Positions 1 to 11,122 of a stretch of 64,000 nucleotides of DNA are shown here, piece after piece (the stretch's first letter is position 1; every line of letters begins with the position of its first letter). This stretch comes from Nymphaea colorata (Eukaryota > Streptophyta > Magnoliopsida > Nymphaeales > Nymphaeaceae): positions 16,463,934 through 16,527,933 of the forward strand of contig NC_045138.2 in assembly GCF_008831285.2 (NCBI RefSeq), written 5' to 3'. Made by a program: the position numbers and the translations under genes. The notes under the pieces were generated by a model. It was not told the DNA's origin, ran no database searches, and saw nothing but the letters and a program-made list of their open reading frames with translations.

Positions 1-651
1 AAAGCTGCTTATTGGCAAGAAATAACATATTATAATTGCATGAGCAGGATTTTGGGAGCATGAAAACCTTCAAATCAGGCACAATTCGCCTGAACAGAAG
101 TAATGAACCTACAACTTTCTACTGGGGACACTTTGCAAAACAGTGAAGATCCCGCAACAGATCTTACTAATCATCATATTTCCGTTAACCCTCTAGTCAT
201 GGGCTTCAAAAATCAACAGCCCATGATGTACCAATTTTTTGATGATAGCTCGCATCAACACTTAACAGTAACTCTGATAATACACATAGAGACACAGAAA
301 TACATCCTTCCAAAAAAAAAATTACTTAGGGATAAATTTCTTGAAATTTTTCCAATTAATTGCAAGAGTAAATCTAACTTGATCATTTAAATGTGGTGAT
401 CGACAGTCAAATTATCTAGGAAACGAGTAAAAAATAAGCAACCAAGGTCATGAAAATGAAAGGATAAAATTAAGGACACGATGTTGTGTCACCAAGAAAA
501 AATAAATAAATAAGAAGTACACAACAATGAGGATAAAGTTAACACATGGTTGACTCCATGCAAAGGTCATGCTATACTCCACAAATTCGATGTGATGTGA
601 CATGAATACAGGACTCACATGCAAATGAAGCATTTGAAAGCAATAATAATG

Positions 652-1014
652 TGGTATTCACAGCTCATGAAGATTATGATGCTGTTGCTGAAGAAGGCAA
701 TAATGCTATGGAAAATCATCCGGCAGGCATTGGCATTGCCTTTGTAAAGATCGTGTTGACACGTCACAATGCATGCTTTTTGAAATATGGGAAAACAATA
801 AATGAGGGCAGGCAATCAAATCTGAGGCAATATTCTTGATAATCCTCCATTTTGCAGCTCCTTAATTATAGAAGGAAAATCTGATGAGCATTGTATAGAA
901 AAAAATGTATAAAATGTCAATATTGTGCACTATCGATTCCAAGGTTGATGGTGGGCTTCAATGGTGAAGAACCATGATCAATGATTTTATTTTGATGATT
1001 TTTGTTTTTCAACA
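652..1014 (+). repeat. 5' LTR of the TRIM-like element
   Basis: Directly repeated at 1334-1698. Shared landmarks in order: GATGCTGTTGCTGAAG / GATGATGTTGCTGAAG, TTTTTGAAATATGGGA / TTTTTTGAAATATGGGA, AAATCTGAGGC, TATTCTTGAT, GAGCATTGTA, AAAAAATGTATAAA, GTGAAGAACCA and TGATTTTATTTTGAT. It ends CAACA. Confidence 0.8.
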
Positions 1015-1026
1015 TGGTATCAGAGT
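1015..1026 (+). other. Retrotransposon primer-binding site (tRNA-iMet type)
   Basis: TGGTATCAGAG directly abuts the CA end of the upstream LTR. This is the usual minus-strand primer site of plant copia and TRIM elements. The twelfth base is T rather than the common C. Confidence 0.8.
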
Positions 1027-1333
1027 CAAAAATCTTCCTGGTCTGGTTATCTGAGCAGGAAGATTTCTGCATCTCATGCCACATATGGCAGACATGAAGA
1101 CCATTAACACAGACTTTGAAGCGATGCTCAAGTCAGGATGGATTCTGCAAGGATGGAAAATAAGAACACGTCGTTCAAGAACATTTAGACTTCCACAAAG
1201 ACCTGCTGATGACCAAGAGAGTACTGGCTTCTTCAACAAAGTGATGGCACGATCTACTTTCACAAAACCTCTAAGGCAAACTTGGACTTTCCAAATCGCT
1301 GTCCAGTTTGAAGGAAGATGAAAGAGATAATCA

Positions 1334-1698
1334 TGCAGTAAGCACAGCACACAAAGATCATGATGATGTTGCTGAAGCAGGCAAACTACAGAAAATCATC
1401 CAACAGAGGATGGCATCGGCATTGCCATTTGTGAAGATTGTATCAAGTATCAATGTTACAATGCATTTTTTTGAAATATGGGATAACAATAAGTCAAGAA
1501 ATCAAATCTGAGGCCATATTCTTGATGATCCTCCATGTAACAGCTTCTTGATTACAGGAGGAAAATCTGTTGAGCATTGTAGAGAAAAAAATGTATAAAT
1601 ATCAATAACATGCACTATTGACTCCAAGATCGATGGTGGCCTTCCATCGTGAAGAACCACAATCAGTGATTTTATTTTGATTTTTTTATTTTTCAACA
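1334..1698 (+). repeat. 3' LTR of the TRIM-like element
   Basis: Second copy of the 652-1014 repeat, in the same orientation, ending CAACA at 1698. Confidence 0.8.
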
Positions 1699-1846
1699 GT
1701 ATTCATTTGAGATAGATAGAATGCTAAATCATGAGTACAGCAATATGTGTGCATCCAATGAAAAGGCTAACAACCATATTACAGCAATAAGCATGTATCC
1801 AAATGAAAAGGCCAAGTACTGAATTCCAAGCTTCTGACAACCATAC

Positions 1847-4800
1847 CTCCCAAGATTGTCATTGATCCTTGCATCTTCTGCCACCCAATGCACCATACTG
1901 TAGCACCACTCTGCAAAAAAATGAGTTTATTCATTTCAGTGAAATACCCATAGTGTGACAAGTTAAAAGAGAAGGAACTGTCTATCCCTCTTCATTGCAC
2001 AATCCATTGGCGAACATAGAACTTACAACTGAGCCTTGATCAAGAAGGTAATCTTGAGGCTTTAATACCATTGAAGCACCTTTGAAGTTTAATGAAACTG
2101 GAGGGAAGGCATCTTCAACACTGAACCAATGAAAGAAAAAAAAAAAAGTTATTTTAACAAATGAAATCTTTTTCTCTCTCCCCTTCTGTGTGTGTGTGTA
2201 ACTGTGTATATATATTTTTAGTATAGAGAAGAACCTGCCCACAACCAAGAAGCACTGGTTAGCTCCTTTTGAATTAAATGATTCAAGCTTTCCCAAAGCA
2301 TATGAAGAGATCTGCAGAAATGTGTCCATCGAGTAATATTGGTTTCATGGCATGTAAATCATCAACAAATGCCAACAGCCTATAAGCAGATAAAGAAAAG
2401 TAGAATGGTTAAACTTACAGCAGTAATAAATACATCATAAGCTTGCTCTGCAATGTATGCCAGCGTTGTTCCAGAATCGATTATGGTTCCACTAGTAGAT
2501 GCTGTTGCAAAAACTGATGAGTCAATGGACAGTGTTTGCCCATTAACAGAAATACTTTCTAGATACAAGTTGTAGTGAGGCCTGGAAGTTAAGATTCAGA
2601 GAGATAAGTATCGTTTATTATCAATTTTTTGAAAACAGGAAGCATTTTTTGTAATAAGCAATGAGCTGCCATGTCACTGACATGCCACCAAATGATACAA
2701 ATGACTTGAAGAAAAGAAGCAAAACATTATGACCCGTCAAAAACAAGCTAAAAAAGTTACAGTAGGAAATAATATGAGTTGGCATTAGTCATTAGAATAG
2801 AGCACAGCAGAATTCAATTAGCCAGCTGGGGCCATAATTTTGAGTCAAAAGCCATTAATCAGTTTTAGGTCTGGCCAGGTAAGCAATTTTCTGGATTCAG
2901 GACTCGGATGTGGGCTTATGGCTTCACCGAGTCCATACAAATGTCATTACGAAAAGGCAAGTACACCACATTTTGGGCCTGACACCTATGAGAAACAGGC
3001 TGAATCCTGAACCTGACCAGTGGCATCTAGTCCATTTTAGCCTAGACCTTCCCCTGGTTTGGTGTAAACAGGGCAAACTATAACACTTGGCCTACCAAAC
3101 TGCTTCTGCCCATAAGCTTCTCAAATAGAAACAAATGAAAAACTGTTTGCTTGAGTGAAACAGTATCCCAGCAATCCAACTTGAAGCTGTATTTTCTATA
3201 GTAGTAACAATCTATACACCAACCAAAAAAAACGTGAGAACACCCAAAAAATGAATTAATTATGTCCCGCAAGGAAAAGGTACTCAGCATGGTCTGTTTC
3301 ACAGGTTCATAATCTATTGGGGCTTTGCGCATGGAATTTAGAATGTTTGAACGTTTGATTCTCAAGCACCTCACTCTGGTTCCCATTCTCCAAACAAGTT
3401 TGCTACCAAAGCAGCTTCCGTCCATCATAGCTTCCTAATGTTTTCTATGATTTAATTTTCTCACAAAGAATTCATCATTTGGCCTTAGCATATAAATTTT
3501 TTACTTCATTCTGTTTTAAATACTATGAATTTTAAACTGCTTGTTGACTTGAGCCCAACTGACACCTTACTCAGAAGGCAGCTTAAAACTGTGTCATGAA
3601 ATCAGACAACCAAACACCAACTACATCTACATGCATTTCAGATATATTGACAACATAATTACAGCAAACCATTGAGATCCAAAATTCCCTCTTTTAAACC
3701 TGAAAACAGCATAAATCTGGGACCAACTTCTAAACAAATAAATAGACCTTAAACAGCAGCATTATTCATATCAGTCAACACCAACCTGCATCAGCCTATA
3801 CAATGCATATCAGCCCCTCACTGAAATGAGGAAGGGAAATAAGGTATTCAAAGGAGACAGCAGAAATGCTGGCTCTGTCAGCCGTTAACTTGAATTGGTT
3901 CAATTCGGCCTTTTCAATAAAATAAAATAAATATTTTTTTTCAAATTTTTATTTGAAAAATCACCAACTCATGCTAGGTTGCAGATACAGTCTAGTTCAC
4001 TTTACCATTGGAAAAATGATACAGCTCTCATACCAACATTTATGACGGCGCTAAATAGAATCTGATGTAGAAACATCAGAGGAAAGAAACCAAATCATGC
4101 TCATCAAATGTTGAGAAAGAAATGACCGCTTACATTGATGGTACAAGAGGAGTATAGACTATGCTCGGATCGACAACCTTTCCAAGAACCAAAATGCCAC
4201 CACCACTTTGTGAACCTCTCAGACAATGTGAGAAAGCTTTTGGTGCTAGATTTTGTGATGCCAATTGGGAAATCACAGAGAGATGATTTTGCCCAAAGCC
4301 CAGTATACCATCAACAGCCCTGTCCGACTTTGTCAAGTCACCAGAGACAGTACTGCTACATCTGTTCTCAAATAACAACCATGTGAGAAACGAAATGCCT
4401 TGCATTTTAAACGTCACAAGAAAAAGAAGACGCCATCGCATTTATTTGTGAATCTTACCCAAACGTAATTGTTGCTGAAGAATTTGAGGTGGCATCATTT
4501 GCCACCACTGTATTAAAGGATAAAGTATCTGACACATAATATCCAGTAGTTCCACTGCCATCGCCATACTGAAAGGTGTAACCGCAGTTCTGAGACTCGC
4601 ATCTTGCCTCTGCAGTCTCTATAGCTGAAACACACCTTGAGTCTGAACAAGATATTATGGATGAGGCTGATGACTTTTGTGGGTCATACAACCTAAGTGT
4701 AATCTGCAGTAAACATTGAGAAATAACGTCTCGTCAAGAGATATTTGAAAACCAAGACGTATATTTAGGTAAAAATACAAAAAGATAACTCTGTTTCATT

Positions 4801-6563
4801 CCTTCGTGACAAAGGGTACACTCGCCACTACTCTCTTTTAACTGAAATTTCCCCCTTAAAAATGGCATAGAAAGAATAGCTTTCTGTCATTCTCCACACA
4901 AAAGAAGATCTCTTTTGTTAAATAATTTGTAATTGTAGGATAATCGATGATGGAAAGAGTTAACGGTAAAGACCACCATGATGTACTTCCTTTAGAGATA
5001 ATAAGGAGAATGCATTTTGGTATGACTAATTAAACAATCATGTTAGTCCCCTACCGAAGTACCAATGGTCCAATAGTTTGGGTGTCCATTCATTTCATTT
5101 GTTGGCCTACATCAAGCCGTATAACAACAATATGAATATGGAACCAATTGATGGTTTGGATGCGTGATTGTTGAAAGAAAGAAAAGCCAAAATCCAAGTT
5201 CATATTTTCGTGTTGTTTTCCTTTTTAATTATAACCAACAGAAACCACCTTGTTATTGAGATGAACAACTCTAAATTGTTCAATGCCAACGCTTACGACA
5301 GAAAAAAGAGAAGGACAGGACCAAAAAGAACACTTACGCTGCTTAATCCGCTTGAACTGGGGCAACCGCTGCACGGATTACAAGTAACCCACAGTATATC
5401 ACTTCCTGTGTCTATCTGCACGTGGTAGTCCACCGGAGGATTTCCAAGCTTCACGGTCGTATAATAAAGCCTATATGAGAATTAAGAAACCATAGAGAAT
5501 ATGTCTTAACTCTAAAGTGTATTTAGTTCTTTCATTAAGAAACCATAGAGAATATGTCTTCAGCATAAAGGACAGAAAAATTCTTAAAAGCCACCAAAGA
5601 GTTCAGCAACCTCAAGACGTCATGAAGGAACACAAAGTGCAAAGTAATTTTCAGAAGTGATTCATGCTTAAGTAACAAACGTAAACCAAAGGAATACAAG
5701 ACGAAAAAGGAAAAATCCAAATAAAAGATCAATATGCCTTGAAGGGATTCTGTGACAACTCCTGAACTGACTTGGCAATTTGACCAGTAGAGAAGAAAAC
5801 CAGAAGAGCGCGAACTCAAGCAGACGAGGAGGCTGGAAGATATTATTCAAATATCCGAGGGAAGTCGAATTCTCCTGTATCTATTTTTCCCAGAAGAATT
5901 ACGCAACCAATTATGAGATGACTGGGGAATACAAATCATCACGAACAAAGGGAAAGCAAGGCCCTTCTAAATCTCATACGCTCGTTAACAGCTGAGTGTT
6001 TTTGAAGGCAGCCGCTATTCCAGATGAATGAGAAAAAGTTGGGAAGCTACAGTGCACTCAAGATACGCAACTTCCCACCTTATCCTATTTTTCCCAGATA
6101 AGTTAGCGCGTCCAATTGCGCTCCAGGAAAAGGAAAGGGAAAAAAGAGAAAGAAAGGAACCCCAAAAGCCGAGAAAGAGGAAAGGAAATTGAGGAACCGC
6201 AAACGCAAAAGAGAGGAATTAGCAAATCCTCTAGATTCCCAATCCACATAGAAACTCTTCCCCATCCAACTACGCCAACAAGGAGAGGAAGAAAAGCAAA
6301 GTCCAAGGGAAGATGCTGCAGCACTCGTACCCGACACTGAACGGATCACCGGAGCCACCGACGGGAAAATCAACGACATTCTGCAGCATCCGACGGTGAC
6401 GCGCCATGTCCCTCGCCCTGGCCGCCTCCAACTCCTCCCCTCCGCCTGCCGGAAAAGCCCGCTGCAGCGTCAGCGTCATGGGGAATGCAGAATCCGCCAC
6501 GGCGAAGGGAGCCACGAACATAAAAAGGAACCCGGCGAGGAGAGAACCGCGCCCCGGCGACAT
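1847..6563 (-). CDS. A1-family aspartic protease (secreted/GPI-type ASP), 3' end off window
   Basis: Pepsin-like endopeptidase of the plant A1 family, expected in the secretory pathway, apoplast or plasma membrane. Exons read on the minus strand: 6563-6331, 5470-5338, 4703-4459, 4361-4134, 2581-2419, 2311-2235, 2120-2027, 1910-1847. All junctions are GT-AG and phases agree throughout (1237 nt, about 412 residues). The start MSPGRG begins a hydrophobic signal peptide (about residues 1-22). The first catalytic motif DTGSD has its Asp near residue 98 and the second, DSGTT, near residue 315. Other family hallmarks are [35 protein letters not shown] and TVWCIGWQK. The last visible exon ends in phase 1 after ILG, exactly where homologs continue into a VYDL...IGW exon. 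I cannot find that exon between 1 and 1846, so the C-terminus (possibly with a GPI signal) lies off the left edge or is lost. An ATG at 6614 is in frame but lacks the signal-peptide character. Confidence 0.88.
2582..4133 (-). other. Large intron of the aspartic protease gene
   Basis: 1.55-kb intron between the exons encoding ...PLVPSM and PHYNLYLES, far longer than its neighbours (roughly 100 bp to 0.9 kb). It contains no recognisable coding domain. Around 2865-3060 there is a patch rich in GGCC, CCTGAC and GTCCA words resembling the self-complementary word repeats seen elsewhere in this window, so an old insertion may explain its size. Confidence 0.6.
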
Positions 6564-6850
6564 CCTCCCTCCCCACACCGCAACGAAGCAAGAGAAAGAA
6601 GGAACTTTTTTCAAAAGTCAGAGACGAAAGAGAAGCGGAAGCAACCACAAGACGTTGGGAGAATCAGGAACGCTTGGATTAGGGTTGACGAGGCTACCGT
6701 CGGGGTCGGTATGTGCAGCCGAAGAAGGAGAAGGAGGAGAAAGACATAAGAAGAGGAAGACGAAGACGAAGTAGAAGAAGAAGAGGAAGAAAAGAGGAGG
6801 AGGGAGGCATGACATCTAACATGGCGACAGCAACGGCCGCCTTCGTTTAA
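6564..6850 (-). promoter_or_regulatory. 5' leader and proximal promoter of the aspartic protease
   Basis: Just upstream of the protease ATG (reading minus) the DNA is strongly strand-asymmetric. 6740-6810 is nearly pure purine on the plus strand, so a transcript from the minus strand would have a CU-rich leader. No clear TATA box was identified. Start-site placement is inference. Confidence 0.35.
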
Positions 6851-8137
6851 AAATGGACGACTCGCTCTCTGTCTCTCTAGGGAGAGGAAAGGTAAAGAGA
6901 GAGAAAAGTAAACCCCACAGAAGAGAGAGAGAGGATCGAAGTCTCGTGGAATTCACGCTCCCGCGTAGAGCGCGCGTCTGTTGCATGGCTTTCTTCTCAT
7001 CTTCCCCCTTTTTTTCCTTTTACTGCCTTCTCTCTCTATTTGGTTTTTACGCTTAAGGTCACATTTCTTTTATCTATATACCACGCACGACCCTATTTGC
7101 TTTGATTTATTATATATTGATCCCTTTTAATTATTAAAGTCACCAATTGAAAAGGTTTTCCTTCTTACAAAACAAATTATAAAACGGTCTCAATTTAGAT
7201 ACATATGTATCGAGGTTCTGAAAGGTAGTATTTTCATTTTTGAAAATTTTATACAGACAAATAGACGGAAAATGAGGGACCCAAATGGAAAAACCTACAA
7301 ACCTTGAGGATTTCTTGCGTTACATCACTAAAAGTTAGATCTCCTCCTGTTCCAATTGGCCAGTTTGAATTGAATCCAAGAAAAACTAATTTTAGTATGC
7401 CGTGTCCCAATTTTAAATATTTGATGAAACATTTGAATTTTTTTAACTATTTTTATTTTATTTATTTTCTAGAAAATGTTTTTTTTTTTACTGGCTCATC
7501 CGAAAAGAACTAAAAATTTTGACACCCTAAAGACTTGAAAACTACTTGTTAAAATTACATCCGCCTGCTTATCTTCTGAAAATAAACTCAATTGAAGTTT
7601 CGCAAGAAACCACTTTTTTTTTTTTCTTTCCTTGGCAACGAAATTTAGAAGGTCGTTAGGTCAACTACTTTGTATCAAACATGATGTTGTTGGGCGTTGG
7701 AACAAAGTCTATCGGCTTAGATCAGTTAACCCACGAAGTCAATCTAATCATAAATGTGTTTTGACCTCGTGAACTGTTCACATTGTTAAAGAGATTTTGA
7801 TGATGCAACGCTATATTTTCTAATCTCGTCACCCATTTTCCATAGAATTATGTTTTCTCAAGTTTTAAAAGTCATGCACTGTTTCTTTTTTTTGTTCCTT
7901 GATTGAAGGTAGAGACCGTTGAATGTATCAATAAGTACAAATTTAGAAATGAAGGTACAATAAAAAGTAAGTAAAAATTTTTAAAAAATAACTTTTAAAA
8001 ATATTTGGATGGTGTTTAATGACTAGATTTGTTTTTCATGAAAAAACTTGAACCCACAATGAAGTTTTCAAAACCAATTAAAAAAAACTTTGCTTTTCGC
8101 AAAGCCAAGTTTTCACAAAATTCGTGTAAAGATACGA

Positions 8138-8216
8138 TAAAATTGCTGGTTGAATTCAGATACGATTAAGAAAAGAAACTGAATCAAATTGCTAGTTGAA
8201 TTCAGATACGATAAAA
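8138..8216 (+). repeat. Short direct repeat
   Basis: AAATTGCTGGTTGAATTCAG followed by ATACGAT recurs about 50 bp later as AAATTGCTAGTTGAATTCAG with ATACGAT. This is a degenerate tandem duplication in AT-rich DNA. Confidence 0.6.
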
Positions 8217-8798
8217 TTAAGTTATGAACCATAAAACCAATTAAATCAAATCTGATAAGACCAATTTAAAAAATTCAGATCCGAAATTAATTCCTGTTAT
8301 TTCGAAATAACTGTCGCGCGTCTTTTCTGTGCGTTTTGCGGGTCGTTGGCCCAGTTCTCGAACCACTCAATTACAGAAGACACCCCCGCCTTATCTGTAT
8401 TTCTATTAATGTGCTTTTTTTTTTAATTCATTCTGCTTCGACGTTGGAGGGGATGTTCTCGCGTTTCGAAAAACACAGAGTTCCACTTTTACCCTTGCAG
8501 TGGAGATCCTCCGTTTAACCATAAGGAGAATTTTGATCATTTCCAGCGGATGGCACATGATTCCTTACTAAAAGCCATAACAAATAATCTATTCTGCCGT
8601 ATCAAGCTAATAATATGAGTCATTAATATACATGAGTTGCCTCATACATTTAGCCATATCCATGTTTGAAACAAAACATGTGTGTGATAGAACAAACAAA
8701 TTGTCTTTTTTTACCTCAAATTTGAGATCCAAAGTCATTTGAGGAGGTCAAGGAGGATCATTAAGTCAAGAAAGTTAGCCTGAAGTATCAATATGAAA

Positions 8799-8821
8799 AT
8801 ATATATATATATATATATATT
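8799..8821. repeat. AT microsatellite
   Basis: Uninterrupted (AT)n tract in intergenic DNA. Confidence 0.9.
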
Positions 8822-9179
8822 TTTGTGGGTATGTGTGGCTAATTACCCACATTCAAACTCTCATTTTTATGTAGTGGTGAAAACGAGTGTTGGTTTATGT
8901 TTTAGGTCAGATTTCGAATCAAAATTTGATTGAAGATCTGAAGCTATCAAACACACCCTTTAACAGTTCAGTAACTCGGTCATACTCTTCACATGGAAGT
9001 ACATTGTTGTGCTTTATCCAGGACTAAGTTAGGTATAGTCTCACAAAATAGCTCAGACATCGTTAATGGTAGGCAATGTGAAGAACTTCCTTGGAAATGA
9101 AGTCTATCAAACACAACTTCCTTCGAAATTAAGAACTTACACATGCGGAAGATGCGGGCATGAATTTTGCAGCGACGAC

Positions 9180-9800
9180 AGCTGGACAAGGAGAAAGGGT
9201 CCACTCAAAGAATCCACAAAAAACTGGGGCCCCTTTTTTAAGATAAGGAGACAAAAGTCGAGACCTGAATGGAATTCGACCTTTTTCCCTGAAAACAATA
9301 CCTTTAGCACCGGGGGGTTAAGGCATTCTTTTCGTCGCCGCTTTTACTTTGCGCAAGCAGCCGACCGCAGTTTTCGCATTTTGGCCAACTGGAAGGCCGG
9401 CGCCTTTGAAGGTTGGAATATTTTTTTTTTTTTTTTCCCGACGCCGCGACGAAGGGAAAGCGCAGTTAAAGGAAAAAGAAGATCAAGAAAAGGCGCCGTT
9501 TTGAAATTTAAAGCAACCTGGAGGACGGTCCCGCGAACTTTCGCGGCTGGGGGAAGGACTCTATCCGCGACACGGACGGTACGGGACTTGCGGGGAGTCC
9601 TACCGTGCGATCGCTGCGTATAAACGCCTCCGTGAGGATCGCGTTTTAGTGTTGCCTTCCAAGGTCCGGATCACCTCTGAAATCTGGGGCGTCGTTTAGG
9701 CCTGAGCATCGGACCGGTTCGGCCTGACTCGATAAGAGTAGGGCTCGGCCTGGCTCGAGACCCTGAAACCCGGGGCCAGTTGGAGACCCGATGCTATCCT
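9180..9800. other. GC-rich, CpG-containing intergenic island of unknown origin
   Basis: Composition changes abruptly from the AT-rich flanks to a CpG-rich block (for example GCCGACCGCAG, CGACGCCGCGACGAAGG, TACCGTGCGATCGCTGCG). An open frame of 185 codons on the plus strand (9066-9623) crosses it but has no recognisable domain and includes a poly-T-encoded run of Phe, so I do not call a gene. The right part (9700-9790) turns into a GGTTCGGCCTGAC / GGCTCGGCCTGGC self-similar array typical of the word elements described elsewhere. It is most likely a decayed transposon or captured fragment. Confidence 0.4.
9700..9790. repeat. Degenerate GGCTCGGCCTGGC-type word array
   Basis: Repeated short words CGGTTCGGCCTGACTCG, GGGCTCGGCCTGGCTCG and AACCCGGGGCC within 90 bp, partly self-complementary. 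Similar in style to 13850-14010 and 48690-48830. Confidence 0.45.
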
Positions 9801-10906
9801 GATAAAATTGATATCATAAGAGTATTTGTGATGATTTATAATGTAGCAATAGTTCACTATATTTTTAGCAACAATAATTTTTATATGATGTTTTTAATGA
9901 AATAATTTTAATTTTTAACCATCTTAACATCATAAAAGGCATGCATAGGAGTCAAGCATATAAGTATGCTTTTGCAGAAATAGTTGACTCCAAATTCGTG
10001 GAGGTTTTGAGCTGTTCGTTGCCAGGCAATTTGTATTCTTGCTTGAAAAACGTAAATAATTAACTAAAATTCATGTCTTTTTTGAAAGAACACGATATGT
10101 ACGTCCATCGATTTGAAAAACGAATAAACAATACCTGTTGGTAGAATGATTGCCGGTGGGGAAAAGAGAAAGTATGTTGAGATAACTTATTTCTTATTCA
10201 TCAATAAAATTTCTTTCGGACATTTTCACGTGTATGCCAACAAAAATGCAATCCTGGTAATCCCCCAACTTGGTGTACATGTAAATAATATAAAACTAAG
10301 TTTGAATCAATTGATTTGGATAACGCCAATGGCAAACTTATTCAATTCAAACAGCTGGAATTAATTATTCCTTGAGACCGAGTCTTTGAAGTATTTTCTC
10401 ATGAGTAGGAGTAGGAGGAAAAGAAAAAAAAAAAAAAAAAGTATGATGTCCAATCTATCAAGGGTCTCCCCAACCCGGTCACAAATGGACTAGAGCCGCC
10501 CTAAGGCACATATATATAGGCTTGTGGAGGCGACTGCCCACACATACATATATAAACTACCAATTCATGTAGTAATATTTCATTGTTATTTACTTATTTA
10601 CAGATTGATAGTCCTTGGAAAGGGACAATTTAGAGTATTAGTGCCCCTCAACCCGAACTTTTGGCCCTACCGCCCGCCCAACCAAATTGACCTGGCCCAT
10701 TCTCTCTCCTAATTCTTGTAACCCCAACTACGTATGCAAGCCAATTGAATCCTCCTAGATGAGTAGGATGGAGTTCCACCACTTTAGGGGTTTCGAGCTG
10801 TGCCGGGATATAAGTGAACTTACAATTGATCCCTTCAACTAATAAGTAATCATATTATTGCGACGGTATCAAAACGATCAACGATTAGGTTGTAAGTGTA
10901 TTTCTA

Positions 10907-10908
<2 letters not shown>

Positions 10909-10974
<66 letters not shown>

Positions 10975-11020
10975 AGAGAAAGAGAGAGAGAAAGAGAAAG
11001 AGAAAGAGAGAGAGAAAAAG
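10909..11020. repeat. Compound (AT)n(AG)n microsatellite
   Basis: About 32 bp of AT followed directly by about 80 bp of AG/AAAG repeats, a pure purine run on the plus strand. A frame through it reads only Ile-Tyr then Glu-Arg dipeptides, so it is not coding. Confidence 0.95.
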
Positions 11021-11042
11021 GGAACAACATTCAATGTCTGCG

Positions 11043-11122
11043 GAGTTGGCTAGCCAACTACGTCATTGACCAGCTAATCCTTTCAGTTGGCTAGCCAACT
11101 ACGTCTTTGACCAGCTAATCCT
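11043..11122 (+). repeat. 41-bp tandem duplication containing a palindrome
   Basis: Two adjacent copies of a unit starting GTTGGCTAGCCAACTACGTC and ending TTGACCAGCTAATCCTT. Each copy begins with the perfect palindrome GTTGGCTAGCCAAC. The copies differ mainly at one CATT/CTTT position. Confidence 0.85.

Larger units (their letters stand above)
652..1698 (+). mobile_element. TRIM-like miniature LTR retrotransposon (copia-type PBS)
   Basis: Two alignable direct repeats of about 360 bp (652-1014 and 1334-1698) flank an internal stretch of only about 320 bp. The first repeat ends in CA at 1014 and is followed at once by TGGTATCAGAG, the classic primer-binding site complementary to plant initiator tRNA-Met. 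A purine-rich stretch resembling a polypurine tract (about 1310-1330) precedes the second repeat. No gag or pol fits, so the element is non-autonomous. Both repeats can be read as starting TG and ending CA. The 7-mer GTATTCA occurs at 654 and 1699, so the exact outer ends and target-site duplication are unresolved. It probably lies in the last intron, or just 3', of the aspartic protease gene. The repeats differ by scattered substitutions and small indels, so the insertion is not recent. Confidence 0.8.
6851..9060. other. AT-rich intergenic stretch, no gene seen
   Basis: No homology-bearing reading frame. It contains poly-T runs, a direct repeat at about 8138-8216 and an AT microsatellite at 8799-8821. 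A block near 8715-8760 (ACCTCAAATTTGAGATCCAAAG...) resembles 12121-12150 (ACCTCAGATTTGGGATCTAAAG) and may be a dispersed repeat. Confidence 0.5.

Noticed and set aside
1015-1333. Gag-like protein in the TRIM interior
   Set aside because: The 81-codon frame has no gag or zinc-knuckle signature and the interior is too short for one.
9066-9623. 185-codon plus-strand frame with CGRCGHEFC
   Set aside because: The two CxxC-like pairs are not a complete zinc finger, the frame runs through a poly-T tract, and there is no homology I recognise.
10858-11094. Frame encoding Ile-Tyr and Glu-Arg dipeptides
   Set aside because: Pure translation of an AT/AG microsatellite.
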